Counted from the first letter of the stretch, positions 37,509-46,673 are shown. The stretch: 64,000 nt of DNA from Sulfitobacter sp. SK011 (GCF_003352065.1 NZ_CP025803.1:1612001-1676000); one strand, 5' to 3'. Made by a program: numbers and translations. The notes: generated from the sequence alone by a model not told the origin.

Positions 37509-38088
37509 TTAAGTGACCTGTCTGTGCAATCTGTGTGCAATTCTTGCGGATGCCCTTCTGTCCGGACTGCGCGGGCGTTCAGGTTCAGGCGTCTGAGGGC
37601 GGTTCGCTCGTCTTTTCGGGCACTTTTTGACGATGACTGGTTCCGAGGAAATATCGAGCCCGTGGACGGCTGCAGCGTGCGTGATGATCATCTTGATCAC
37701 ACCGATATCGATGCCAAGAGTGACGGGACCGGCCCTTGCTTGGCCCGCTTGCGACCATACTCGATCAGCATCGCACGATCGATATGACCTATCCGCTCAC
37801 TGCCGAGGTCGTTCTTCAAAGTGGCCAGGGTCGCGGCTTTACTTCTGCGGGGTGGTTTCCTAACCGCGCACATGTCGTCTATATGCAGGTCGACGAGATC
37901 GCCAAACGTCGCAAGGCGGGAAACGGACGACTTGTTCGGTGACAGGCCCTGATCGACACGCGTCTCCGCCTGACGGGCCCATTTGTGGGCGTCGCTTGAG
38001 CGGTGAAAGGTCTCGCTGGCGTAGCGGCCCTTGCGTCTGATCTGGACCTGGGTCATCCACCGGAGGGAAGCTTGCTTATAGTGGCCAT
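37509..38088 (-). pseudogene. Tyrosine-recombinase integrase remnant next to dusA
   Basis: This is the N-terminal and core-binding part of a phage/island integrase in three frames. It starts 'MATISKLPSG' at 38088, shifts frame near 38065 into 'WMTQVQIRRKGRYASETFHR', continues 'SSDAHKWARQAETRVDQG', then shifts again near 37730 (about one base lost in 'KQGAGPVTLG') into 'IDIGVIKMIITHAAAVHGLD'. It loses similarity after 'SSEPV'. The catalytic R-H-R-Y domain is absent. It reads away from dusA, whose 5' end is a known attachment site for a family of dusA-specific integrases, so this marks an old island. Confidence 0.8.
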
Positions 38089-38201
38089 ATCGTGTGCGCT
38101 GAGTGTGCAATGAGTCGTAGAAAAGGGGCAAATAGGGGGATATTGGGGCGTATTCCTGCGTAACAACTTTGCCCTCGCAACAGTTTGAAGATACAAGAAA
38201 A

Positions 38202-39203
38202 ATGAAAATAAATCAACACGCTAGACTTTCTATTGCGCCTATGATGGATTGGACAGACCGCCATTGCCGGTATCTGCATCGCTTGCTCAGCAAAGAGGCG
38301 CTGCTTTATACGGAAATGGTGACTGCCCCTGCGCTTGTGCGGGGTGGTGCGCTGCATTTGCTGGATCATCATCCGTCCGAGCACCCTGTCGCGTTACAAT
38401 TGGGCGGGTCTGATCCAGATGAATTGGCCGAGGCGGCGCGGATTGGGGCGCAGGCGGGGTATAACGAGATTAACCTTAATGTCGGGTGCCCGTCAGACAG
38501 GGTGCAGTCGGGGTCATTTGGTGCGGTCTTGATGGAGCACCCTGCGCTTGTCGCGCGTTGTGTCGCGGCGATGCGTGCGGCCGTAGAGGTCGAAGTCACC
38601 GTGAAATGCCGCATTGGCGTGGACGATCAGGACCCAAAGGTGATCCTGCCCGAATTTCTGGCGCATGTGGTTGGCGCGGGATGTACCCGTGTGGCGATCC
38701 ATGCCCGCAAGGCGTGGCTGCAGGGGCTGTCGCCCAAGGAAAACCGCGATATTCCGCCACTTGATTATGACATCGTGCACCAGATGAAGGGGCTGTTTCC
38801 CAACCTGCATATTTCAGTCAATGGCGGGATCACAACGTTGGATCAGGCCAAAGGGTTTCTCGACGCGGGTTTGGATGGCGTGATGATCGGACGCAGTGCC
38901 TATCATGCGCCCTGCGATATTCTGTGTGCGGCAGACCGGGTGATCTTTGGCAGAGGCGAGGACACCAATGCCGCCGATGCCGTGCGTGCAATGGTACCCT
39001 ACATCGACGCGCATCTGGCTCAGGGCGGCAAGCTGAACCAGATCACCCGCCACATGCTGGGCCTCTTTACCGGGCGACCGGGTGCGCGGATCTGGCGGCG
39101 GATGTTGTCCGAAGGGGCCCATTTACCGGGGGCGGGGCCTGCGCTGGTGCTCGATGCACTTGGCGCGGTGGAAACACTGGCCCAACCCCAAGAAGCGGTG
39201 TAG
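38202..39203 (+). CDS. dusA: tRNA-dihydrouridine(20/20a) synthase DusA
   Basis: A 333-aa FMN enzyme reducing uridine in the tRNA D-loop. Motifs are 'SIAPMMDWTDRHCRYLHR' at the N-terminus, 'NLNVGCPSDRVQSGSFGAVLM' with the active-site Cys, 'VTVKCRIGVDD', 'IHARKAWLQGLSPKENR' and 'VNGGITTLDQAKGFLDAGLD'. The start at 38202 (MKINQHARLS) is preferred; an in-frame codon at 38169 would add 11 unfamiliar residues. The ribosome site is weak, possibly because the upstream DNA was replaced by the island whose integrase remnant abuts it. Confidence 0.93.
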   Translation: MKINQHARLSIAPMMDWTDRHCRYLHRLLSKEALLYTEMVTAPALVRGGALHLLDHHPSEHPVALQLGGSDPDELAEAARIGAQAGYNEINLNVGCPSDRVQSGSFGAVLMEHPALVARCVAAMRAAVEVEVTVKCRIGVDDQDPKVILPEFLAHVVGAGCTRVAIHARKAWLQGLSPKENRDIPPLDYDIVHQMKGLFPNLHISVNGGITTLDQAKGFLDAGLDGVMIGRSAYHAPCDILCAADRVIFGRGEDTNAADAVRAMVPYIDAHLAQGGKLNQITRHMLGLFTGRPGARIWRRMLSEGAHLPGAGPALVLDALGAVETLAQPQEAV

Positions 39204-39232
39204 CACCGTCAAAACCGCGTGGGGACCTCAAG

Positions 39233-40054
39233 ATGCCTGAGACGATGATACTGGTGCAGATGGCGCTTTTGCTAATGGCCATCGGTGCCTTTGCGGGCGT
39301 GCTTGCAGGCCTTCTGGGCGTGGGCGGCGGCATTGTTCTGGTGCCAGCATTCTTCTATGCGTTTCAAACGCTTGGTTACGGCGGCCCGCAGTTGATGCAG
39401 ATGTGTCTGGCAACCTCGCTTGCCACCATCATGGTGACATCCATCAGGTCGGTTCACAGCCACAACAAAAAGGGTGCAGTGGATTGGGATATCCTGCGCA
39501 CATGGGCCCCCGGCATCGTGATCGGGGCGGTTTTGGGCATGCTGCTGGTCGCGCAACTGCGCACCAATACGCTGCAGATCATCTTTGGTAGTCTGGCATT
39601 GATTGTGGGCCTTTATATGGGGTTCAGTCGCGCGCATTGGCGGGTGGCTGAGGCAATGCCCAAGGGCCTAGCCCGCGCCATCCTGTCGCCCTGTGTGGGG
39701 TTCCTGTCGGTGCTGATGGGCATCGGCGGCGGCAGTTTCGGCGTGCCGTTGATGAGCCTTTACAACACGCCAATTCACCGTGCTGTTGCCACCGCTGCGG
39801 GGTTTGGTGTGTTGATTGCCGTGCCCGCAGTTGTCGGGTTCCTTTTCGTTGACATGCAGTCAGGCAAGCCGCCACTGACCATCGGGGCCGTTAATCTGGT
39901 GGCGTTTTTCATTGTGATCGCCATGACGCTGATCACAGCCCCTCTGGGGGTCAGGCTGGCCCATGCGATGGACCCAAAGCGGCTGAAACGGGTGTTCGCG
40001 GTGTTTTTGGTGCTGGTGGCGCTGAACATGCTGCGCAAGGCGTTGGGATGGTGA
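39233..40054 (+). CDS. TSUP-family (TauE/SafE) sulfite/organosulfonate exporter
   Basis: A 273-aa membrane protein with about eight hydrophobic segments and the two-fold TSUP repeat: 'GVLAGLLGVGGGIVLVPAFF' in the first half and 'GFLSVLMGIGGGSFGVPLMS' in the second. The family moves sulfite, sulfoacetate or other small anions outward. The ATG at 39233 is used; the frame is open from 38924 but that part is within dusA. It overlaps the next gene by 7 bp. Confidence 0.88.
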   Translation: MPETMILVQMALLLMAIGAFAGVLAGLLGVGGGIVLVPAFFYAFQTLGYGGPQLMQMCLATSLATIMVTSIRSVHSHNKKGAVDWDILRTWAPGIVIGAVLGMLLVAQLRTNTLQIIFGSLALIVGLYMGFSRAHWRVAEAMPKGLARAILSPCVGFLSVLMGIGGGSFGVPLMSLYNTPIHRAVATAAGFGVLIAVPAVVGFLFVDMQSGKPPLTIGAVNLVAFFIVIAMTLITAPLGVRLAHAMDPKRLKRVFAVFLVLVALNMLRKALGW

Positions 40055-40800
40055 CCACCTGGGCCAAAGACGGCTTTTGCGTCTTTGCCCATGACGCGGC
40101 GACCTTGGCCTGGGCGCAAGCCGCGCATCGGCTTGCGGTTCAGGTGTCCAAGGACCCGGCAATACGCGCCGCCAATCTGCGCCACGGTGACACGTGGTTT
40201 GTCGGTGTCGACGCCTTGCCCAATGATCCCGACGGCAGCATCGCGGGTGTCGCTTTGACTGGTCCCTGGGCCGACCATATCACCTGGCCACAGATCTGGC
40301 ACCCCGCGCAATTGTCTATTGTCTATCCGGGCTATCCCAAACAGGACCCGGATGAGACAGACGCAAACCACCAGTATCGGATTACCCGAAAGGCGGCCCA
40401 TGTGGACGGGCTGTTACCCGTAGGTACTCTTCGGCGGCGCCATATGCGCGAACCACATGCCTTCATTCTTGGTCTGCCTCTCAATGTCGCGGATGCCGCA
40501 CCGCTGGTGGTCTGGCCGGGCAGTCACCGGATTATGGGGGCGGCGTTTCGAGGTGCGATTGGGGATCAAGACCCCACCGAAGTGGATTTGACAGACACCT
40601 ATCATACCGCGCGCCGTACCGTGTTTGCGGGAACTGATCCGGTACCGATAGTGGCCAATCCGGGTCAGGCGATCTTGTTGCACCGCCATATGTTGCACGG
40701 CGTAGATATCTGGCACCCTCAGGCGACAGCCCCGCCCGAGGGTCGCATGATCGCTTATTTCCGGCCCGAGTTTTCGCCAGACGCATGGGTTGCTGCCTGA
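40048..40800 (+). CDS. PhyH-like Fe(II)/2-oxoglutarate-dependent dioxygenase
   Basis: A 250-aa protein. Likely Fe ligands are His and Asp in 'AAHVDGLLP' and the distal His in 'LLHRHMLHGVDIW', with the 2-oxoglutarate-binding Arg in 'GRMIAYFRPEF'; this order is typical of phytanoyl-CoA dioxygenase-like enzymes. 'LPLNVADAAPLVVWPGSHRI' also fits that family (N.....G.L...PGSH). The substrate is unknown. It overlaps the TSUP exporter gene, hinting that the exporter removes or supplies a related small anion (inference). Confidence 0.75.
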   Translation: MVTTWAKDGFCVFAHDAATLAWAQAAHRLAVQVSKDPAIRAANLRHGDTWFVGVDALPNDPDGSIAGVALTGPWADHITWPQIWHPAQLSIVYPGYPKQDPDETDANHQYRITRKAAHVDGLLPVGTLRRRHMREPHAFILGLPLNVADAAPLVVWPGSHRIMGAAFRGAIGDQDPTEVDLTDTYHTARRTVFAGTDPVPIVANPGQAILLHRHMLHGVDIWHPQATAPPEGRMIAYFRPEFSPDAWVAA

Positions 40801-40866
40801 TCATTTCGCTTGTCTCTGTTTGTCACCCGTGGTTGCTTTGGCCGGGACTCAATCAGGATCACGCGC

Positions 40867-41715
40867 TTGTCTTCACTTGTTTTTACGGCTGTCCTTTGCG
40901 CAGCATTGCTACACGCTGTCTGGAACGCATTGGTTAAGGGCGGCGCAGACAAGCGGGTCAATATGGCCTGCGTGGTGATCGGTCACACGCCTGCGGCGTT
41001 GATTGTTCTGTGTCTGGTACCGCTGCCCGCGTTTGCCAGCTGGCCCTATCTGATCGGCGGCATGTTGTGCCATTTTGGCTATCAGGTGTTCTTGCTCAAC
41101 GCCTACAACAAAGGTGATCTCAGCCAAGTTTACCCCATCGCGCGCGGCTCTGCTCCGTTGATTGTTGCAGCGGTGTCGGTGTTTGGCTTGGGCGTGGTTC
41201 TGGCCCCGCTGGAATTGCTGGCAGTGGCGATCATCGCATTGGGATTGATGAGCATGGCACTGGTGCGCCAGTCGGACGGTACCCGCAATCTGCCCGCGGC
41301 CAAGCTGGCGCTGATCACCGGGTGTTTCATTGCATCCTATTCACTGATTGACGGTCTGGGCGCGCGGGTCTCTGGCAGTCCCTGGGGATTTTATGGGCTG
41401 CTTGGGTTGCTAAATGCCATCGTATTTGCCGCTTATCTTGCGATGACCACACCCCAGGTCCTGAGGCGCACCTTTACCAGCGGCTTGCGCATCTTTTTCA
41501 TTGGCGGCACCGCATCCTTCGTGGCCTACTCGCTGGTGATTTGGGCCTTTACCCAGGCACCGATTGCGCTTGTGACAGCGTTGCGCGAAACCAGCATCAT
41601 CTTTGCCCTGCTGATCGGCGTGTTCTTTTTCCGTGAACGTATGGACCTGCCAAAGCTGATCGCCACCTTTGCGACGCTCAGCGGGGCGGCACTCCTAAGA
41701 TTTGCAAAAAGCTAA
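40867..41715 (+). CDS. EamA/DMT-family transporter
   Basis: A 282-aa membrane protein with about ten transmembrane segments and two EamA halves ('LHAVWNALVKGGADK' at the start; 'QVYPIARGSAPLIVAAVSVF'; second half 'FFIGGTASFVAYSLVIWAF' and 'LRETSIIFALLIGVFFFRER'). Members export amino acids or other metabolites. A TTG start at 40867 follows AGGATC and gives the usual N-terminus; the frame is open from a TTG at 40810. It overlaps the phosphoesterase start (TAATG). Confidence 0.85.
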   Translation: MSSLVFTAVLCAALLHAVWNALVKGGADKRVNMACVVIGHTPAALIVLCLVPLPAFASWPYLIGGMLCHFGYQVFLLNAYNKGDLSQVYPIARGSAPLIVAAVSVFGLGVVLAPLELLAVAIIALGLMSMALVRQSDGTRNLPAAKLALITGCFIASYSLIDGLGARVSGSPWGFYGLLGLLNAIVFAAYLAMTTPQVLRRTFTSGLRIFFIGGTASFVAYSLVIWAFTQAPIALVTALRETSIIFALLIGVFFFRERMDLPKLIATFATLSGAALLRFAKS

Positions 41716-42314
41716 TGCGCATATTGGCGACTTCTGATCTGCATTGTGATCTGGCCGCAACTCAAGCGCTTGTTGGCTCGGCAGGGCAGGCAGATGTTGT
41801 GGTGGTTGCCGGTGATCTGGCCACCAAGGGGCAGGGGGCCGCACCGCTTTTGGATCTGCTCAGAACCATTCCGCGCCCGGTGATCCTGGTGCCTGGCAAC
41901 CACGACCGACTGGCCGAAATGCGCAGCTATTGCACCGGTTGGCGCGATGGGCATGTGCTGCACGGCGACACCCTCCGGTTTCAGGACATCGCGTTTTTTG
42001 GCCTTGGGGCCGAGATCCCGCGCCGCACCGATGAGGTGTGGAATTTCGCGATGACAGAGCCTCAGGCCGCGCGTGCTTTGGCGGCCTGTCCGCCAGCGGC
42101 GGTTTTGGTCACCCATACTCCACCAAAAGGGCTTTGTGACCGCCAGAAGGACGGACGACATGAGGGATCGTCCGCTATACTGGATGTGCTGCAAAACAAG
42201 GCACCGCGCCTGCATTTGTGCGGTCATATTCATGCAAGTTTTGGTCAATCGGCGCAGGTCGGCGAGTGCCCCGTACACAACCTTGGGCCGACCCTAAGTT
42301 GGTTCACAGTCTGA
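41715..42314 (+). CDS. Calcineurin-like metallophosphoesterase
   Basis: A 199-aa protein with the metallophosphoesterase blocks in order: 'LATSDLHCD' (DxH), 'VVVAGDLATKG' (GDxx), 'ILVPGNHDRL' (GNHD), 'VLVTHTPPKG' (H) and 'LHLCGHIHASFG' (GHxH). All metal ligands are present, so it should be active as a phosphodiesterase or phosphatase. Coupled to the EamA gene by a TAATG overlap. The physiological substrate is unknown. Confidence 0.88.
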   Translation: MRILATSDLHCDLAATQALVGSAGQADVVVVAGDLATKGQGAAPLLDLLRTIPRPVILVPGNHDRLAEMRSYCTGWRDGHVLHGDTLRFQDIAFFGLGAEIPRRTDEVWNFAMTEPQAARALAACPPAAVLVTHTPPKGLCDRQKDGRHEGSSAILDVLQNKAPRLHLCGHIHASFGQSAQVGECPVHNLGPTLSWFTV

Positions 42315-42694
42315 CAAATACAATTGTAGATTGAATTTTCCCCACAATCACCCCGACCGCGCCTTATTGTTGCCATTTCAAACACAATACTCAAACCCAT
42401 GGAAACCGGAAACACCGGGAGAACCGAGAGTAACAAAAGGTAGTGTGTTTGATGAGGATCATATTGACGGGGCCAAAGGGAAATCTTGGATACTGGGACG
42501 CAGCTACCCGCACCACCGGGCAACATGCATTTGGGTTTCAGGGTCGCTTTCGAAATCAATCCAGCTGTTCATTTGCGCGGCTCTCAGCGTTTGCAAAGAA
42601 CAGCAATCATGCCCCGTCAGGCCAAGACGGCGCGATCACATGTGAACAGGGTCTCGACCTGCTCCATTCGATTGCGCAGATACGATAACCAGAG
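42315..42694. other. 380-bp stretch without a recognised gene
   Basis: It lies between a + strand operon end and the minus-strand DUF1289 gene. Short open frames (for example 42443-42688 +, 'MCLMRIILTGPKGNLGYWD') are not convincing. A TACAATTGTA palindrome is at 42319-42328. The base composition is more AT-rich than the flanks. Confidence 0.4.
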
Positions 42695-42931
42695 CTAGCT
42701 CTGCCGCCGCGCCATGCGTGCCGCACGTCCTCCACGGCGCTTAGAAAACGCACCGGCGCGGCTGGGCAGTTCTGCCATCACCATCCGCCGTTCATCCGGG
42801 CTCATCCGTGACCAGCGGCCGATCTCGTCGATGGACCGCAGACATCCCGTGCAGAGCCGCGCTTCAGGATGCACCACGCAAATCTTGATGCAGGGGCTTT
42901 CGACCTCGTCGCGCTTCCAAACGTCATCCAC
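42695..42931 (-). CDS. DUF1289 small Cys-rich protein
   Basis: A 78-aa protein with the DUF1289 pattern 'SPCIKICVVHPEARLCTGC' followed by 'IDEIGRWSRMSPDERRMVM' and a basic Arg-rich tail. The four cysteines probably bind a metal. The frame is open upstream from 43027, but that part lies inside ruvX; the GTG at 42931 overlaps the ruvX stop and fits the family length. Function unknown. It is the third gene of a ccmI-ruvX-DUF1289 unit. Confidence 0.82.
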   Translation of the reverse strand: MDDVWKRDEVESPCIKICVVHPEARLCTGCLRSIDEIGRWSRMSPDERRMVMAELPSRAGAFSKRRGGRAARMARRQS

Positions 42932-43430
42932 CAATTTCCGCGCCACCTTGTTGTAAGCCACCCGTGCGCAGCACCGCCAGGCGGTCAAGCACACCTTGCA
43001 AGATATACCCAGCAGCGACGTGATCAATCACCTCGGCGCGACGTTTGCGCGTCGTATCCGCCTCAAGCAGTGCTTTTTCAGCAGCAACCGTGGACAGGCG
43101 TTCATCCCAAAAGGTGATCGGCAGCGGCAACAAGCGGTCAAAGTTGCGGGCGAAGGCGCGGGTTGACTGACATCGCGGCCCTTCCGAGCCGTCCATGTTG
43201 CGCGGCAGACCCAACACCAGACCGCCGATGCGCCGGTCTGTGATGATCTCGATCAGACGTGCGGCATCAAGGCCGAATTTCTTGCGCCGCACGGTCTCAA
43301 GCGGGGTCGCGACGCTTAGAAAACTGTCGCTGACCGCAACGCCAATGGTCTTTTCACCCAGATCAAGACCGATCAAGGCCTGCATCGGCGGCAGGGCGGC
43401 GGCGAATTCGGTGATGTCGTCGATGATCAT
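42924..43430 (-). CDS. ruvX: RuvX/YqgF-type Holliday junction resolvase-like protein
   Basis: A 168-aa RNase H-fold protein. Motifs are 'ALIGLDLGEKTIGVAVSD' (first catalytic Asp), 'IGGLVLGLPRNMDGSEGPRC' and 'ITFWDERLSTVAAEKALLE' (Asp/Glu). YqgF proteins process 16S pre-rRNA ends or DNA junctions. It overlaps ccmI upstream by 4 bp (ATGA) and DUF1289 downstream. Confidence 0.9.
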   Translation of the reverse strand: MIIDDITEFAAALPPMQALIGLDLGEKTIGVAVSDSFLSVATPLETVRRKKFGLDAARLIEIITDRRIGGLVLGLPRNMDGSEGPRCQSTRAFARNFDRLLPLPITFWDERLSTVAAEKALLEADTTRKRRAEVIDHVAAGYILQGVLDRLAVLRTGGLQQGGAEIGG

Positions 43431-44653
43431 TCCGCAACCCCGGCCTGGCTTCCGGCCGCGCGGATGATGTCAAGCGCGCCTGCGTCACCAGCAAAGACCT
43501 CCAGTGCGTTGTTAAAAACCGCAAGCGCCTGATCCTGTTCCCCCAGCACCCCAAGCGAGGTGATCAACCGGGCCCAATCGGTGGGCGGCCCGCCATCTGT
43601 TGCCAGCCGGTCCGAGAGGCCCGCAACCATGCCGCCGATCATTTCCATTCGGTCAGCGGCACTCATCTCGGCAGCGGCATCAATGTCAGCAGCAGAGGGG
43701 CCTTTGGCATCACCAGTGCCAGATGGGGGCATTGTGTAATCCACCCCGGCCAACTGCGCGATGGCCATGATCTGCTCGCGGATCGGCGCAATCCAGGGCG
43801 CATCCGCCGGGCCGCGCCGCAGCAGGTTGTCCCACAGACGAAAGGTGATATCGGGCCGCCCGGTCTGAACCATCATCAAACCGATGTAATACCGCGCCCG
43901 GCCATCTTCCATGTCCTGGGCCAGCACGGCGCGCAACGCTGTCTCGGCCTGAGGCGACACATAGCCGCCCGCCGCCAAGACCAGGAGTTCAGCGTAATCA
44001 CCGATATCCTTGACCGTGGCGCTGCCACCCATGATCCTCAGCACCTCTTTCTGCGCGGCAGCGGCGGCACTGAAATCTCCGACATTTGCTTCGTTCTGGG
44101 CCAAAAGACGGTGCCCTTGCAGGTCGTCAGGCCGTTCGGCCACGGTTGCGCGCAACTGGTCCACCATGCTCAGGTACTCGGCACTCAGCGTCCCGGGGAC
44201 CTCAAAAGGTGGCAGCGCCGCCTCAGCGGTCTCTTGGCTACGGCGGTTTTCACGCATGCTTTCGGCAAAGGCGATGCGATCGGCAAGTGCGCGGTCACCG
44301 TATCCCGGCCGTCCCAGTTTGGCATAAAGGGCAATACTGCCTGCGACCACGGCCAGAACGACGATGAAAAGCACAATCGATGGGCGGTGTTGTTCGACTT
44401 TGGGCACATCTGCCCCAGCCGCATCCGCAGCCAGTATCCGACGCGAAATTTCGGTGCGCACCCGCTCCGCGTCATCAGCAGGGACCACGCCGCGCGCGAC
44501 ATCCCGTTCCACCGCAGCCAATTGGTCGCGGTAGACCTGAATGTCATATTGCGCTGGTTCCGGCATTGCGATCTGCGCGCCGCGCCAGATCGCACGGCCC
44601 AGCACCAAGGCCACCAAAGCGGCCATTGCGACAGTGGTTATCCAGAAGATCAT
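43427..44653 (-). CDS. ccmI: Cytochrome c biogenesis protein CcmI
   Basis: A 408-aa protein. The N-terminus is a membrane segment (MIFWITTVAMAALVALVLG), followed by the CcmI motif 'YRDQLAAVERDVARGVV', 'AERVRTEISRRILAAD', a second membrane segment ~95-115 ('IVLFIVVLAVVAGSIALY'), and a periplasmic TPR-containing part (~170-400). CcmI chaperones apocytochrome c to the haem lyase. The other ccm genes are not in this window. First of the minus-strand unit with ruvX. Confidence 0.88.
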   Translation of the reverse strand: MIFWITTVAMAALVALVLGRAIWRGAQIAMPEPAQYDIQVYRDQLAAVERDVARGVVPADDAERVRTEISRRILAADAAGADVPKVEQHRPSIVLFIVVLAVVAGSIALYAKLGRPGYGDRALADRIAFAESMRENRRSQETAEAALPPFEVPGTLSAEYLSMVDQLRATVAERPDDLQGHRLLAQNEANVGDFSAAAAAQKEVLRIMGGSATVKDIGDYAELLVLAAGGYVSPQAETALRAVLAQDMEDGRARYYIGLMMVQTGRPDITFRLWDNLLRRGPADAPWIAPIREQIMAIAQLAGVDYTMPPSGTGDAKGPSAADIDAAAEMSAADRMEMIGGMVAGLSDRLATDGGPPTDWARLITSLGVLGEQDQALAVFNNALEVFAGDAGALDIIRAAGSQAGVAE

Positions 44654-44914
44654 GAATGTTTCGACAAGTTATGCATGGGGCCTACCTAACCTGTGAAACG
44701 GATCGACAAAAGGGGACAAATTGACATGGCGCGGATTGGTCTGACACGCGATAATCCCCAATTGCAGGCAATGTCGCAAAATTGCTAAGGAGTGCCGTGG
44801 GGAGTATCCTCTTTTCTACTGATCACTCCAGAACAGAACAGGATGCGCCCGCGATGCGAATCTATGTCGTATTTGTCGTGAGAACATCGTCTATCCATGC
44901 CGGGGAAGCCTAAT
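44654..44914. other. Leader region upstream of the sarcosine oxidase operon
   Basis: A 261-bp divergent spacer between ccmI and soxB. It contains two tiny open frames in series with plausible ribosome sites: ATG at 44726 (20 aa, ends at 44788, preceded by GGGG) and GTG at 44797 (38 aa, ends at 44913, preceded by AAGGAG and running up to the soxB start). I cannot say whether they are translated. Confidence 0.35.
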
Positions 44915-46159
44915 ATGAAGAAGTACTCAGTATTTGCAGTGGCCCGCGAGGCGATGCGCCACCACACCGGCTGGAACCGGGCATGGCGCGATGCGCAGCC
45001 TAAGAAACGCTATGATGTGATCATTGTGGGCGCGGGCGGGCATGGATTGGCCACTGCCTATTACCTCGGCAAGAATTTTGGCATCACCAATGTGGCGATC
45101 CTGGAAAAAGGTTGGCTTGGCGGCGGCAACACCGGGCGTAACACCACAATCATCCGCTCCAACTACCTGCAGGACCCCTCTGCCGCGATCTATGAGAAAT
45201 CCCGTTCGCTCTATGAAACCATGAGCCAGGACCTGAATTACAACGTGATGTTCAGCCCGCGTGGCGTGATCATGCTGGCGCAGACCGAACATGAGGTGCG
45301 TGGATACAAACGCACCGCGCATGCCAACAACCTGCAAGGTGTGAAGACCGAATTTATCGGGCCGGAAAAGGTCAAATCGCTGGTCCCGATCATCAACATC
45401 GACGGGCCGCGTTACCCGGTCCTTGGCGGTCTCTGGCAAGCGCGCGGCGGCACCGCACGCCACGATGCGGTGGCCTGGGGCTATGCGCGTGCGTGTTCCG
45501 ACATGGGCATGGATGTGATCCAGAAATGCGAAGTCACGGGCATCCGCCAGACGACCGGCAAAGTCACCGGCGTGTCAACGACGCGCGGCGACATCGATTG
45601 CGACAAGCTGGGCATGGTGGTTGCAGGCCATTCCGGGCATCTGGCTGATATGGCTGGGTTCCGCCTGCCGATTGAATCGGTGGCCTTGCAAGCGCTTGTC
45701 TCTGAGCCGATCAAACCTTGTATGGACGTGGTTGTGATGGCCAACACCGTACACGGCTACATGTCGCAGTCCGACAAGGGCGAGATGGTCATCGGCGGCG
45801 GTACCGACGGCTATAACAACTACACCCAGCGCGGGTCGTTCCACCACATCGAGGAAACCGTGCGTGCGTTGATTGAGACCTTTCCGATGGTCAGCCGCCT
45901 TAAGATGCTGCGCCAGTGGGGCGGGATTGTGGATGTGACGGGCGACCGGTCACCGATCCTGTCGAAAACGCCCGTTGATGGTGTGTTTATCAACTGTGGC
46001 TGGGGCACCGGCGGGTTCAAGGCAATTCCCGGTTCCGGTTGGGCAATGGCCGAACTGATGGCCAAGGGGCGTTCACCGCTGACCGACGCCTTTGGGCTGA
46101 ACCGGTTCCAGGAAGGACGCTTTATTGATGAAAGCGTGGCCGCAGGGGTCGCGCATTGA
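44915..46159 (+). CDS. soxB: Sarcosine oxidase, beta subunit
   Basis: A 414-aa flavoprotein subunit. The FAD-binding motif is 'YDVIIVGAGGHGLATAYYLG'; 'GWLGGGNTGRNTTIIRSNYL' and 'GGLWQARGGTARHDAVAWGY' are hallmarks. The His in 'TARHD' (about residue 183) corresponds to the covalent FMN attachment site of the family. The heterotetramer oxidises sarcosine to glycine with H2O2 and methylene-tetrahydrofolate. The start at 44915 follows GGGGAAG. It is first of the sox genes, but two small genes and a terminator separate it from soxD. Confidence 0.95.
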   Translation: MKKYSVFAVAREAMRHHTGWNRAWRDAQPKKRYDVIIVGAGGHGLATAYYLGKNFGITNVAILEKGWLGGGNTGRNTTIIRSNYLQDPSAAIYEKSRSLYETMSQDLNYNVMFSPRGVIMLAQTEHEVRGYKRTAHANNLQGVKTEFIGPEKVKSLVPIINIDGPRYPVLGGLWQARGGTARHDAVAWGYARACSDMGMDVIQKCEVTGIRQTTGKVTGVSTTRGDIDCDKLGMVVAGHSGHLADMAGFRLPIESVALQALVSEPIKPCMDVVVMANTVHGYMSQSDKGEMVIGGGTDGYNNYTQRGSFHHIEETVRALIETFPMVSRLKMLRQWGGIVDVTGDRSPILSKTPVDGVFINCGWGTGGFKAIPGSGWAMAELMAKGRSPLTDAFGLNRFQEGRFIDESVAAGVAH

Positions 46160-46262
46160 TGCATCTGTTCGACACCATCTCTGAAAGACCAATCTTCGTG
46201 CGGAACCATCCCGTTGCGGGCGGCGTTGAGCGTGCAGAATTGGAAATATCAGGAGACAACCA

Positions 46263-46505
46263 ATGGCTGACCCCAACGAAACACGCTCGGATCACACAAC
46301 CACAACCACCACGACCACCACAGGCGGGTCCGGTATGGGCTTTGTCGTCGGCGCGCTTGTCGTCGTGGTCGCGGGACTTGCGTACTTCATGTTTGCGGGC
46401 GGTGACGTCGGCGGGTCAGATGACGTTAACATCACCGTTGAAGGTGCAGGCGCTGCCGTTGAAGGTGCTGCCGAAGCCGTCGAAGGCACTGTTGAAGGCA
46501 ACTAA
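46263..46505 (+). CDS. Small single-pass membrane protein (80 aa) in sox locus
   Basis: It has a good AGGAG site at 46251-46255. The N-terminus is polar with nine consecutive Thr residues (residues 12-20), then one membrane segment ('MGFVVGALVVVVAGLAYFMF'), then an acidic, Ala/Gly/Glu-rich tail with VEGA/VEGT repeats. I recognise no family. It lies 103 bp after soxB and is followed by a terminator-like hairpin. Confidence 0.7.
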   Translation: MADPNETRSDHTTTTTTTTTGGSGMGFVVGALVVVVAGLAYFMFAGGDVGGSDDVNITVEGAGAAVEGAAEAVEGTVEGN

Positions 46506-46534
46506 AGCTTTTCTGCATAACGGAAAAATCAGGC

Positions 46535-46564
46535 AAGCTGGCATCCGAAACGGTGCCAGCTTTT
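46535..46564 (+). terminator. Rho-independent terminator inside the sox locus
   Basis: A perfect 9-bp stem AAGCTGGCA (46535-46543) / TGCCAGCTT (46554-46562) with a 10-nt loop, ending in TTTT. It is placed 30 bp after the 80-aa gene, between soxB and the soxDAG genes. Confidence 0.7.
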
Positions 46565-46673
46565 GCGTGGCGGGCTGGGCCATGAATGGCCGAAAACCGA
46601 AGCATTCGGATAAAACTGTTGCCAGATTGTGCTTTGATGCCATGATTTCCTTATTCAAAAGGAGGAATGGACC

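Noticed and set aside
42443-42688. 81-aa frame after the metallophosphoesterase gene
   Set aside because: No ribosome site, competing frames of equal length in the same stretch, and no known motif.
44654-44914. Possible glycine riboswitch before the sarcosine oxidase operon
   Set aside because: I looked for the paired aptamer core expected for a glycine-linked operon and could not find the conserved segments.
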